Shown: positions 18,064 through 25,492 of the stretch, piece by piece
How the letters are laid out: every line of letters starts with the position of its first letter
Numbering within the stretch: the stretch's first letter is position 1
From: an uncultured Eggerthellaceae bacterium
GTDB taxonomy: Bacteria > Actinomycetota > Coriobacteriia > Coriobacteriales > Eggerthellaceae
Length of the DNA: 64,000 bases
Direction of reading: 5' to 3'
Assembly (NCBI GenBank): GCA_910589125.1
Contig: CAJURX010000005.1
Location: forward strand, 1-64,000
The notes under the pieces: generated by a model
Told to the model about the DNA's origin: nothing
Database searches by the model: none
What the model saw: only the letters and a program-made list of their open reading frames with translations
Translations under genes and position numbers: made by a program

Positions 18064-18480
18064 ATGCTGCCCGATGACCGTGCGACGAAGGACCTGGAAA
18101 GGTTCTTCAGCAACGATGTCTACGCCACCCAGGTCACGAAGTGCCGGATCGTGGAGGGCTGGAAAGGGCATGGCGTTGCCGAGCTGGATATAGAGGACAT
18201 GCATCGCAACGCCTTGGGTGCGGTCATGGGCGGCGTCATCTTCACGTTGGCGGACTTCGCCTTCGCCATCGCGAGCAATGCCGAGCAAGACCCGACCGTG
18301 AACCTGACCACGACGATAGACTACCTCTCCTCCTCCAAGGGGTCGAAGCTGACCGCCGTGGCCGAGAGCGCGAAGGACGGAAGGCGCATCGCGTTCTACG
18401 ACGTCAAGGTCACTGACGATGAGGGCGTCCTCATCGCGAAGATGTCCGTCACCGGGTATCGGCACACCCAAGCACGCTAG
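18064..18480 (+). CDS. PaaI-type hotdog-fold thioesterase
   Basis: The 138-residue single hotdog domain has the signature NALGAVMGGVIFTLADFAFA. Asn, Gly-Gly and Asp line the active site in PaaI/YbgC-like acyl-CoA thioesterases. Later it reads TTTIDYLSSSKG, also typical. It should hydrolyse an aromatic or short acyl-CoA in the cytoplasm. Specificity cannot be read from the sequence. GAGGAGG upstream decides the ATG at 18064. It opens a plus-strand series with the flippase-like protein, but no obvious functional link is seen. Confidence 0.9.
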   Translation: MLPDDRATKDLERFFSNDVYATQVTKCRIVEGWKGHGVAELDIEDMHRNALGAVMGGVIFTLADFAFAIASNAEQDPTVNLTTTIDYLSSSKGSKLTAVAESAKDGRRIAFYDVKVTDDEGVLIAKMSVTGYRHTQAR

Positions 18481-18500
18481 GATGCAAGCGGAGCGAACCC

Positions 18501-19748
18501 ATGCCTGATATGAATGCGACCCAGACCCCGGCCCCCAAGAAGGGCACCATGCGCAAGATCTTGATCGGATTGGTCATCGTGATCGTGCTGGCCGTCATCT
18601 TCATGCGCGGCGACCAGCTGAAGGATCTCATCAAGACCATCCAAGAAGGCTCACCCGCATTCCTCCTCCTTGCCGTTGCGCTCCAATTCGGGAAGTACTT
18701 CGCCCAAGGCGGCGAATTCGTCTGGTGCTTCAAGTCGGTGCAGTCAACGCTCCGATACACCGACGGGCTCAAGCTCGTGTTCGGCACCTTCTTCGTGAAC
18801 ACCGTGGCGCCCAGCTTGAATCTGGCAGGCACCTCCCTGGTGGTCGATGATTCGGCGAAGCGAGGAGTCCCCGCCGGCAAGGCCACAGGGGCAGCCCTCT
18901 TGATGCAGCTCTCGATCGACACCGGGTTCGTCATCATCATGCTCGTGGCATTCGGCATCCTCACCTTCACCGTCGGGCTGCAGCCAGGCTGGTTCCTGCT
19001 CGGCCTCATCGCCATCGCGCTGGTGGGCGGCCTGGTCACGGTCATGGTGCTCGGCGGGACGCGTCCGCATCTCGTGCTCAAGGTGCTGAAGCCCATAGAG
19101 CGCTTGGTGGACAAGATTGCGCGCCGGTTCAAGAAGGGTCCGATCGACCCGTGGGCCGAGAGCACGGTGGAGTCCTTCTCCCAAGCTGCGGGGCTCATGG
19201 TGGAGCACCCCAGCGTCACGCTGCGCACGTTCGCGTTCGCGCTGCTGTCATCCACCTGCGAGCTGGCATGCTTCTCCATGGTGGGCGTGTCCTTCGGCGT
19301 GACGGACCTCCAGGCGCTCTTCTGCGGATACGTCGTAGCAACGCTCTTCGCCATGGTATCCTTCACCCCGCAGGGCGTTGGCGTGGTGGAAGCTGCCGTG
19401 CTCGTAGCGTTCACCCTGTTCGGGATAGACCAGGCAACGGGCATGGCAGTGGTCATGGTGTACCGCGGGATCGTGTTCTGGCTGCCGTTCCTGATCGGAG
19501 CCATCATGATCCAACGCACGAGGGCCTTCGGCCATGGCAAGGCACCTGTTCCTGATGATGCTCCGTCTGTCAGACCCGATGCAAGCTCTCCTGCGACCGA
19601 GAACAGCACCGCGAGCGCTGATCTTGCGAGAGCGGATGGCGCGACTGCTGATGCCCCCAAGGGCGATGACGAAGAGGTCAAGGCCCCTATAGGCAGAGCC
19701 ACCACGACCAGCACCACGAACGAGGACACCACGAAGAAGGAGCGATGA
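18501..19748 (+). CDS. YbhN/UPF0104-type flippase-like membrane protein
   Basis: This 415-residue protein has about eight membrane helices and family features of the lysylphosphatidylglycerol-synthase transmembrane domain (LPG_synthase_TM, YbhN/AglD2 type): FFVNTVAPSLNLAGTSLVV near residue 95 and VSFTPQGVGVVEAAVLVAF near residue 290. It lacks the soluble C-terminal aminoacyl-transferase domain of MprF, so flippase or lipid-transport activity is more likely than lipid lysylation. The last 60 residues are a Ser/Thr/Asp/Lys-rich low-complexity tail, probably cytoplasmic. The stop overlaps the next gene's start, so they are coupled. Confidence 0.88.
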   Translation: MPDMNATQTPAPKKGTMRKILIGLVIVIVLAVIFMRGDQLKDLIKTIQEGSPAFLLLAVALQFGKYFAQGGEFVWCFKSVQSTLRYTDGLKLVFGTFFVNTVAPSLNLAGTSLVVDDSAKRGVPAGKATGAALLMQLSIDTGFVIIMLVAFGILTFTVGLQPGWFLLGLIAIALVGGLVTVMVLGGTRPHLVLKVLKPIERLVDKIARRFKKGPIDPWAESTVESFSQAAGLMVEHPSVTLRTFAFALLSSTCELACFSMVGVSFGVTDLQALFCGYVVATLFAMVSFTPQGVGVVEAAVLVAFTLFGIDQATGMAVVMVYRGIVFWLPFLIGAIMIQRTRAFGHGKAPVPDDAPSVRPDASSPATENSTASADLARADGATADAPKGDDEEVKAPIGRATTTSTTNEDTTKKER

Positions 19749-20545
19749 CCATGCCCAGACCCCTTGCACGCCTCGCCGTCGCGGCAGCGCTCACCACCCT
19801 CGCGCTCGGAGCGACCGCATGCAGCAGCCCTGCTGAGGAAGCGCCGGAGGATGTGAACGTGAACGGCGGTGCCGAGCGCTCCTTCACCGATGAGGAGCTC
19901 AAGAGCCACACCGGCGGCTCGTACTTCCCCGGCACGTTCACCTACGAGGAGCTGATGAAGGACCACAAGTGCCAGCCGGGCACGGCAGCAGAGGGCGGCT
20001 TCACCCCAGGGGCCTACGTCATCGGAGGCGAGGATGCTCCGAGCGCTGGCACCTACGAGCTCACAGGATCGCAGGTGAAACCAGGTGAGCTGTATGTGTA
20101 CGCTCCCTCCGAGGAGGAGCCTGGCAAGTACGAGAGCAAGTACGCGCTCAGCTACTTCGGGTTCACGCTCGTAGAGCTGAATGCAGGAGACGCCGTGTTC
20201 TTCACGCCGCCAGAGCAGACGAACCTCATCACGACCATGCCCGCGACGCCCATCGATGCGACCGCGCCCTATGAGAGCGGCCTGTATCGCGTGGGAGTGG
20301 ACATCCCCGCAGGTGCATACACGGTCACGCAGGAGGAGCAGAGCGCGGCTGCCATAGCAGAGAAGGCGTTCACCTCTCCTCAGGCGATCGTATACGACAG
20401 CTTGGACTTCGCGTTGAACGAGAACGTATCCGAGGAGTTCCTGCCCGAGCTTGTGGAAGGGCCCGTCTCGGTCGTGGTCACCGTGGAGGACGGGCAATAC
20501 CTGGAGCTGTATGGCTGCACCGCAACGCCTCTGGCGGAGTCGTGA
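19745..20545 (+). CDS. Secreted lipoprotein with internal duplication
   Basis: The 266-residue protein starts MTMPRPLARLAVAAALTT, with a lipobox at TACS (Cys about residue 27). The mature part is acidic. Two similar segments (GAYVIGGEDAPSAGTYEL at about residue 94 and GLYRVGVDIPAGAYTVTQ at about 178) follow the pattern G-x-Y-x-(V/I)-G-x-D-x-P-(A/S)-G-x-Y, a small beta-domain seen in surface lipoproteins of Gram-positive bacteria. Its start overlaps the flippase-like gene's stop by four bases, suggesting both act at the envelope. Exact function is unknown. Confidence 0.82.
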   Translation: MTMPRPLARLAVAAALTTLALGATACSSPAEEAPEDVNVNGGAERSFTDEELKSHTGGSYFPGTFTYEELMKDHKCQPGTAAEGGFTPGAYVIGGEDAPSAGTYELTGSQVKPGELYVYAPSEEEPGKYESKYALSYFGFTLVELNAGDAVFFTPPEQTNLITTMPATPIDATAPYESGLYRVGVDIPAGAYTVTQEEQSAAAIAEKAFTSPQAIVYDSLDFALNENVSEEFLPELVEGPVSVVVTVEDGQYLELYGCTATPLAES

Positions 20546-20546
20546 G

Positions 20547-21434
20547 ATGAGCGCCTTCGCTCCGCGCTCCTTTCCTCGCACCGCGGAGGATTGGAGCGAG
20601 CTTTGGCACAACAAGCAACAAGCGCGCAGCATGGAGCATGGAGCTGCCTATTGGGATGCGCGCTCTCGCACCTACGAGAGCAAGGATTCCCCTGGCTCCT
20701 ACACCGCTCACTTCCTGGAATATGCTGCCCTCGCGCCGGGAGACGCGGTATTCGACATGGGGTGCGGCACGGGCAACCTGACCATCCCGCTCGCACGCGC
20801 TGGGCACCAGGTCTGCGCAGCTGACTTCTCGAGCGGCATGCTGGCGAAGCTGGAAGAGGCCGTGTGCGCAGAAGGGCTCCAGGACAGGGTGCGCATCGTG
20901 CAGCTCGCCTGGGATGACGATTGGGAGGCAGCAGGCATCCATGAAGGAGCCTTCGACGCATGCTTCGCCTCGCGCTCCATCGCGACGGAGGATCTCCTGG
21001 GAGCACTCTGCAAGCTAGATGGCGCTGCGAGGAAGCGCTGCTGCATCACGCTGCCCTACAGCACCTCGCCCCGCATCGACGATAGGATGATCGCTGATGT
21101 GGGATTCGCCGTGCATCCCAGCTATGACAGCAGCTATGCCATAGCCATGGTCTCTGCGCTCGGCCAGCTCCCCACGCTCACCTATATCCCCACGACGCGC
21201 ACGGACACCTTCGAGAGCACAGAAGCGGCTCTCGAGCGCTACCTCGACATGGCACGCGCCTATGAGGCAGATGCGCAGCAGCACCTTCCGGGAGATGAGC
21301 TGCGCTCGCGCGTGAGCGCGTGGCTGGACGCGAACCTCGTGCCCGCAGCGGATGACTCGCATCTGCTGACGCTCAAAGAGCAGCGCACGAGCTTCTGGGC
21401 GTTCATCGCCTGGACCAAAGGACCTGCAGCGTAG
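20547..21434 (+). CDS. SAM-dependent methyltransferase (class I)
   Basis: The 295-residue protein has motif I VFDMGCGTGNLTIPLA at about residue 69, motif II VCAADFSSGML and the post-I acidic residue, the usual SAM site of a Rossmann methyltransferase. An extension of about 100 residues follows (AYEADAQQHLPGDEL), possibly for substrate binding. It begins one base after the lipoprotein stop, so it is in the same operon. The N-terminal WSELWHNKQQAR resembles proteins annotated only as class I methyltransferases in anaerobes. The substrate is unknown. Confidence 0.87.
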   Translation: MSAFAPRSFPRTAEDWSELWHNKQQARSMEHGAAYWDARSRTYESKDSPGSYTAHFLEYAALAPGDAVFDMGCGTGNLTIPLARAGHQVCAADFSSGMLAKLEEAVCAEGLQDRVRIVQLAWDDDWEAAGIHEGAFDACFASRSIATEDLLGALCKLDGAARKRCCITLPYSTSPRIDDRMIADVGFAVHPSYDSSYAIAMVSALGQLPTLTYIPTTRTDTFESTEAALERYLDMARAYEADAQQHLPGDELRSRVSAWLDANLVPAADDSHLLTLKEQRTSFWAFIAWTKGPAA

Positions 21435-21439
21435 ACGAC

Positions 21440-21472
21440 GAGGCGCACCGCAATGGATGCGATGCGCCCTCT
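21440..21472. terminator. Terminator between convergent methyltransferase and smsB-like genes
   Basis: GAGGCGCACCGC and GCGATGCGCCCTC form an imperfect long stem around a 7-nt loop, six bases after the methyltransferase stop, followed by TTCT. It can serve the plus-strand operon. Service to the minus strand is less clear. Confidence 0.55.
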
Positions 21473-21527
21473 TCTGTAGCGATATCCGTGCGCATGGACG
21501 CCTCTCATGCGACGCCCACACCTGTTG

Positions 21528-22457
21528 TTAGTTCAGGAAGTCCTCCAAGATCTCCTGCTCTGCCTCTTCCTCGGTGAGCCCGAGCGTCATCAGCTTCACG
21601 ATCTGGTCGCCCGCGATCTTGCCGATGGCAGCCTCATGCACGAGCACGGCTTCCTCCGACGCCGCCTCGATGCCCGGGATCGCCGTCACCTTGGCAGAGC
21701 CCATGAGGATGGCGTCGCACTGGACATGCCCACGGCACTTCGCCTCGCCCACGACGAGGGGATTGAACACCTGGACCGACCGGTCCTGCGCCACGGAGCG
21801 GGATATCACCTGCACGCTGGAATCCTCGCCCTTGAGCTCCACCTTCATGTTGGAGGTGGCTGTCTGATCATCGTGGGTGAGCAGCTTCTCGGTGAGCACG
21901 AGCTTCGCGCCCGCTGCCAGCTCCGCGTTCGTGTCACGCACGGTGGACGTGACCCCGCGCAGCTGGACGAGCTCCATCTCGCATGAGGAGTCCTCTTCCA
22001 TGATGACGTTCGTGACGGGGTTCAGGATGCGATCTCCCGTGCCCTCGCCTTCGCCATAGTGCTTCTCCACATACTTGACATGCGATCCCTTCCCGCAGTG
22101 GAAGGTATGGATGCCATCGTGCTCGGATGCGGCATGGCTCGAGTTGTGGATGCCGCAGCCGGCGATGATGGTGACGTCGCTATCCTCGCCGATGTAGAAC
22201 GTGTTGTAGACCACGTCCTTGAGACCGGACTGCGTCACGATGACGGGGATGAACACCGTCTCGCCCTTGGTGTGCGGCTTGATGTGGATGTCGATCCCAG
22301 GATGATCGGTCTTGGTGGCTATCTCGATGTTGGCGCTGGAATTGCGCTCGACGAGCTGGCCGTCCTTGCGGATGTTGAAGGCTCCCTTCGGCATGCCATG
22401 GATGTTGGCTATCTCCGCTAGGAGCTCTTTATCTATGGGTGTGATGGTCTCTGTCAT
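21528..22457 (-). CDS. SufB/SufD-family Fe-S scaffold protein (SMS type)
   Basis: The 309-residue SufBD-family protein is shorter than SufB (about 470) or SufD (about 420). It keeps the beta-helix core, for example CGIHNSSHAASEHDGIHTF, ILMGSAKVTAIPGIEAASE and EEAVLVHEAAIGKIAGDQI. It also has family-typical acidic and histidine positions (VLVHEAAIGK) that in SufB-like proteins act in cluster assembly. It forms a two-gene operon with the SufC-like ATPase, with nine bases between them. No sufS, sufU or second sufB/D copy is nearby, which fits the minimal SMS (SufBC-like) Fe-S system of many anaerobes. Start ATG at 22457 agrees with the family length. Confidence 0.85.
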   Translation of the reverse strand: MTETITPIDKELLAEIANIHGMPKGAFNIRKDGQLVERNSSANIEIATKTDHPGIDIHIKPHTKGETVFIPVIVTQSGLKDVVYNTFYIGEDSDVTIIAGCGIHNSSHAASEHDGIHTFHCGKGSHVKYVEKHYGEGEGTGDRILNPVTNVIMEEDSSCEMELVQLRGVTSTVRDTNAELAAGAKLVLTEKLLTHDDQTATSNMKVELKGEDSSVQVISRSVAQDRSVQVFNPLVVGEAKCRGHVQCDAILMGSAKVTAIPGIEAASEEAVLVHEAAIGKIAGDQIVKLMTLGLTEEEAEQEILEDFLN

Positions 22458-22466
22458 GATGACCCC

Positions 22467-23243
22467 TTAGCACGTGGTTGGGATTTCGGTCAGATGCAGG
22501 TCGGTCGGCTCGGAGAGGCAGCAGCCATTGATGCCCTTGCTGGCGAAGCCGAGCTCTGGCATGACCTCCTCCGGCGTTCCCGTGCGATCGATCCTGCCTT
22601 CGCGCAAGACGATGACCTCGTCAGCAAGCTGGATGATGCGCTCCTGATGCGAGATGATGACGATGGAGCGACCACCTTGCGCCTCGTGGATGTCGCGGAA
22701 CGTCTCGGTGAGCCTGTCGAAGCTCCACAGGTCGATGCCCGCCTCGGGCTCATCGTAGATAGCAAGCTTCGGATCGCGTGCTAGGATGGTGGCTATCTCG
22801 ATGCGCTTGACCTCGCCGCCCGAGAGCGACTTGTCCACTTCGCGCGTCAGATAGCTTGCCGAGCACAGGCCCACGCGCGCAAGGTACTCGTTGCACGCGA
22901 GCATCGGCAGCTTCTTGCCTGCCGCTATATCCAGGAGCTTCTTGACGGTCATGCCCTTGAAGCGAGCGGGTTGCTGGAACCCGTATCCGATCCCCAAGTC
23001 GGCGCGTTCGGTGATGGATGCGCCTGTGATGTCCTTGCCATTGAATTCGATGGTGCCGCTGGTGGGCTGCTCGATGCCCATGATGAGCTTCGCGAGCGTT
23101 GACTTGCCACCGCCGTTCGGGCCTGTGATCACCACGAACTGGTCATCTTCCACCTCAAGGGAAAGCCCATCGATGATGCGCTTCTTCGTGCTCGGGTCGT
23201 GCTCCAACGGCACTTCGAACACGAGATCCTTGATCTTGAGCAT
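22467..23243 (-). CDS. SufC-type ABC ATPase (SMS type)
   Basis: This 258-residue soluble ABC ATPase has Walker A GPNGGGKST, Q-loop GYGFQQPARFKG, signature SLSGGEVKR, Walker B LAIYDEPEAGID and H-loop IISHQERI. The DEPEAGID variation and FQxPxRFKG are SufC features. It powers conformational change of its SufB-like partner, encoded immediately downstream, for Fe-S cluster assembly in the cytoplasm. AGGAGAGG six bases upstream defines the ATG at 23243, although the frame stays open to 23369. The C-terminus has an unusual Cys pair and final Cys (GINGCCLSEP and a terminal TTC). Confidence 0.9.
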   Translation of the reverse strand: MLKIKDLVFEVPLEHDPSTKKRIIDGLSLEVEDDQFVVITGPNGGGKSTLAKLIMGIEQPTSGTIEFNGKDITGASITERADLGIGYGFQQPARFKGMTVKKLLDIAAGKKLPMLACNEYLARVGLCSASYLTREVDKSLSGGEVKRIEIATILARDPKLAIYDEPEAGIDLWSFDRLTETFRDIHEAQGGRSIVIISHQERIIQLADEVIVLREGRIDRTGTPEEVMPELGFASKGINGCCLSEPTDLHLTEIPTTC

Positions 23244-23319
23244 ATGCCTCTCCTTGCCTTGTGCGCGCATGCGCTGGTTTTTTCGGGTGCATGTTAGCAC
23301 GGAACGCATGGCATGGCTC

Positions 23320-23381
23320 TGGTAGCACCCACCTGATACCTTGTCTACACATACCGCCCTCACGCCCATCTGGTGCTACCA
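23320..23381. promoter_or_regulatory. Perfect inverted repeat between divergent genes
   Basis: TGGTAGCACC (23320-23329) and GGTGCTACCA (23372-23381) are perfect 10-bp reverse complements separated by 42 bases. They lie in the divergent region between the SufC-like gene and the YkgJ-like gene. In the plus transcript the second arm ends two bases before the ATG at 23384. It could be a pair of operator half-sites or an RNA hairpin covering that start. Confidence 0.45.
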
Positions 23382-23383
23382 TC

Positions 23384-23743
23384 ATGCGCATGGGACGACT
23401 GACCGACGACAACGCCTATCCCGACTGCGCGATGTGCGGTGGGTGCTGTGCGCGCATGAGCGTCATCGCCGTCACGGAAGACGAGTACTTCGCCATGAAG
23501 GAGGCGGCACGCGACGTTCAGCCGATCGATCGCGGAGAGGCCGGCTGCCCGATGCTAGCCGAGGATGGACGCTGCATGATCTGGCAGGCGCGCCCGCAGA
23601 CATGTCGGCTCTACAACTGCCACGTGCCCCGCACGCAGGTCCTTGAGGACCATCCCGAGATACGCGTACCGGAGAAGCTGCACCTCATCTGCCTGCGCGA
23701 GACGTTCCTCCCAGACGTTGCCGGCCGCGCTGAGTGCCGCTAG
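23384..23743 (+). CDS. YkgJ-like cysteine-cluster protein
   Basis: The 119-residue protein contains a CxxCGGCC cluster near residue 20 (CAMCGGCCARMSVIAVTEDE), a later CPMLAEDGRC, then WQARPQTCRLYNC and a final Cys. This spacing matches the YkgJ/UPF0153 Zn/Fe-binding cysteine-cluster family. Biochemical function in the family is undefined. It lies divergent to the Fe-S assembly genes, so iron or metal handling is plausible but only inferred. The start is uncertain. Two ATGs lie at 23384 and 23390, neither with a clear ribosome-binding site, and an inverted-repeat arm abuts the first. Confidence 0.8.
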   Translation: MRMGRLTDDNAYPDCAMCGGCCARMSVIAVTEDEYFAMKEAARDVQPIDRGEAGCPMLAEDGRCMIWQARPQTCRLYNCHVPRTQVLEDHPEIRVPEKLHLICLRETFLPDVAGRAECR

Positions 23744-23787
23744 GCACCTGAAGCCGTTGCGCACGATCGCGTTGACCCAACCTGAAC

Positions 23788-23825
23788 AGGAGCAGCAGCA
23801 AGCAAAGCAGATCTGCTCCTTCTCG
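23788..23825 (+). terminator. Possible terminator of the YkgJ-like gene
   Basis: AGGAGCAG (23788-23795) and CTGCTCCT (23813-23820) are perfect 8-bp arms with a 17-nt loop, followed by TTCTC. It lies about 45 bases beyond the stop. The T-tract is weak. Confidence 0.45.
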
Positions 23826-24050
23826 GATGAGCCGCAGCATGTGCGAAACAGCGATGGATACCCTGCCGCACCTGATCCAGTCCAGCCGCTACAACCCAGG
23901 GTATGATCAGCAGCAGGCAAAGCTAGCGAGGGGTCACGGGGTGCTTGGGATTGGCGCGAAAGCGCGCCTGAGTTGGCTTCGCCCAACGAAGAAGAAGCGC
24001 TTGGAGCGCCAAGACCACGTGCATCCGTGACTCCGCAGCGGCAACCCAGT
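23826..24050 (-). other. Non-coding region with three small tandem hairpins, 3' of tRNA-Glu
   Basis: No gene was found between 23744 and 24050. Three compact stems occur in 54 bases: GGCGCG-AAAG-CGCGCC (23953-23968), GTTGG-CTTCGC-CCAAC (23972-23987) and GCGCT-TGG-AGCGC (23994-24006). In minus orientation they lie 45-100 bases 3' of the tRNA-Glu gene, and the first stem met is followed by TTCTTCTTC. They may form its terminator or a processed tail. A small structured RNA is possible but unproven. Confidence 0.35.
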
Positions 24051-24125
24051 TGGTGCCCCCAACGGGACTCGAACCCGTGTCTCAGCCTTGAAAGGGCCGC
24101 GTCCTAACCTCTAGACTATGGGGAC
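24051..24125 (-). tRNA. tRNA-Glu (anticodon UUC)
   Basis: Read on the minus strand, the acceptor stem GTCCCCA pairs with TGGGGGC, followed by A and an encoded CCA. The D-arm is GTC/GAC around TAGAGGTTAG. The anticodon arm CGGCC-CTTTCAA-GGCTG has loop anticodon TTC (glutamate). The T-arm ACGGG-TTCGAGT-CCCGT is canonical. Length is 75 nt including CCA. It is flanked by protein genes and not part of a visible tRNA cluster. Confidence 0.97.
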
Positions 24126-24148
24126 ACATAGACGAGAGCAACCGTGAC

Positions 24149-24177
24149 ATTATGACAAAGCGCAATGCAGGTTGCAA
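24149..24177 (-). promoter_or_regulatory. Promoter of tRNA-Glu
   Basis: On the minus strand TTGCAA (24172-24177) is separated by exactly 17 bases from CATAAT (24149-24154), which lies 23 bases before the tRNA 5' end. Each hexamer differs from the sigma-70 consensus at one or two positions. Confidence 0.7.
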
Positions 24178-24396
24178 GCGCGATGCCACCACGAACCGAG
24201 CGTAGATCGCAGTTTACATAAGCTATCACATCATATATCGATTATAGACACGACCGCAGATCACCAGACTACAATTTCGCTGCCAGCGCGAGTAGGATGG
24301 GGTCATCGGCAACTTGGGCCTGTACCCGATCGGAGGATCCGGCGGAAAGGCATGCAAGCCCAGGTTGCCGTATCCTCTCTTTCCCCTCCCTGAGAG

Positions 24397-25416
24397 CTAT
24401 CGTCCTCGCTCCAAGGCCTCGCGGGCGTCGCGATACGCCCCATACACGGCTATCTCCCATTGCTTGCGATTGTTCTTCGCAACAGTATCCAGCACGAGCC
24501 CCACGGTGATGGAGAGCGCACCACAGAGCACGAGCGCCACCGCCAGAAGCGCCGTCGGGAAGCGCTCGACCAGATGCGTGACCGAGAACTCCACGATGAC
24601 CGGGATGCCGCATATCAGCCCCAGCACCACGAACAGGAGCGAGAGCCAGCCGAAGAACGCCATGGGCCGGTAATCCTTGAAGAGCGAAGCGATGGCCATG
24701 AGCACGAGCGCACCATCCTGGAATGTGGAGAGCTTCGATTCGCTCCCTTCGGGACGATCGCGATACACGATGGGCACATCCTTGATGCGCCAACGCTTGT
24801 CCACCGCATGGATGGAGAGCTCCGTCTCGATCTGGAAGCCCGAGGAGAGCACCGGCATGGTCTTCACGAACATCCTCGTGAACGCCCGATAGCCCGTCAT
24901 GACGTCCTCGAACGAATACCCGTAGATCACCTTGATGAGCCAGCGCACCAGATCGTTCCCGAATCCATGGAACGCGCGATCGTTCTCTTCGCCATAGGTG
25001 CCGTTGGAGAGCCTGTCTCCCACCGTCATATCCGCCACATCCTGAGCAAGCGGCCTGATGAGGTCAGCAGCGGCCTCTGCGGGATAGGTGTCATCACCAT
25101 CCACCATCACATAGATGTCCGCATCTATCTCACGGAACATCTGGCGAACCACGTTGCCCTTGCCCTGACGCGATTCGGTGCGCACGCACGCACCGTGATC
25201 AGCAGCGATCTTCGCCGTATCGTCAGAGGAGTTGTTGTCATAGACGTAGATGGCCGCCTCTGGCAGCGACGCCTTGAAATCGTCCACCACCTTGCCGATG
25301 GTGAGCGCTTCGTTGTAGCACGGTATGAGGACGGCAACGCCCTTCCCGCGGCACGCCGCGTCAACGTTGTCCGCTGTCATCTCTGCGCACAGAGCGGGTT
25401 TCTCAGGCATCATCAT
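24397..25416 (-). CDS. Family 2 glycosyltransferase with C-terminal membrane helices
   Basis: The GT2 catalytic domain reads AVLIPCYNEALTIGKVV, IYVYDNNSSDDTA, the metal-binding MVDGDDTYPA and RQGKGNVVRQMF, then GDRLSNGTYG. It resembles DPM1/undecaprenyl-phosphate glycosyltransferases. Two or three hydrophobic helices near the C-terminus (FFGWLSLLFVVLGLI, ALLAVALVLCGALS) suggest anchoring and transfer to a polyprenyl phosphate. The starts are uncertain. ATGs at 25416, 25413 and 25410 come just before the domain, without a strong ribosome-binding site, and the frame extends to 25506, overlapping the divergent gene. It is divergent from the GT28 enzyme, which suggests glycolipid or cell-surface polymer synthesis. 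Confidence 0.88.
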   Translation of the reverse strand: MMMPEKPALCAEMTADNVDAACRGKGVAVLIPCYNEALTIGKVVDDFKASLPEAAIYVYDNNSSDDTAKIAADHGACVRTESRQGKGNVVRQMFREIDADIYVMVDGDDTYPAEAAADLIRPLAQDVADMTVGDRLSNGTYGEENDRAFHGFGNDLVRWLIKVIYGYSFEDVMTGYRAFTRMFVKTMPVLSSGFQIETELSIHAVDKRWRIKDVPIVYRDRPEGSESKLSTFQDGALVLMAIASLFKDYRPMAFFGWLSLLFVVLGLICGIPVIVEFSVTHLVERFPTALLAVALVLCGALSITVGLVLDTVAKNNRKQWEIAVYGAYRDAREALERGR

Positions 25417-25492
25417 TCCAATCTTTGACGGTCGCGCTGGGCATGTTCGACCCGAGCGCACATGCATGGGAATCATTCTAAACAAATGAGAT

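Noticed and set aside
18449..20632. A 727-codon minus-strand ORF
   Set aside because: It lies opposite three well-supported plus-strand genes and has low-complexity Ser/Pro/Thr composition without domain motifs.
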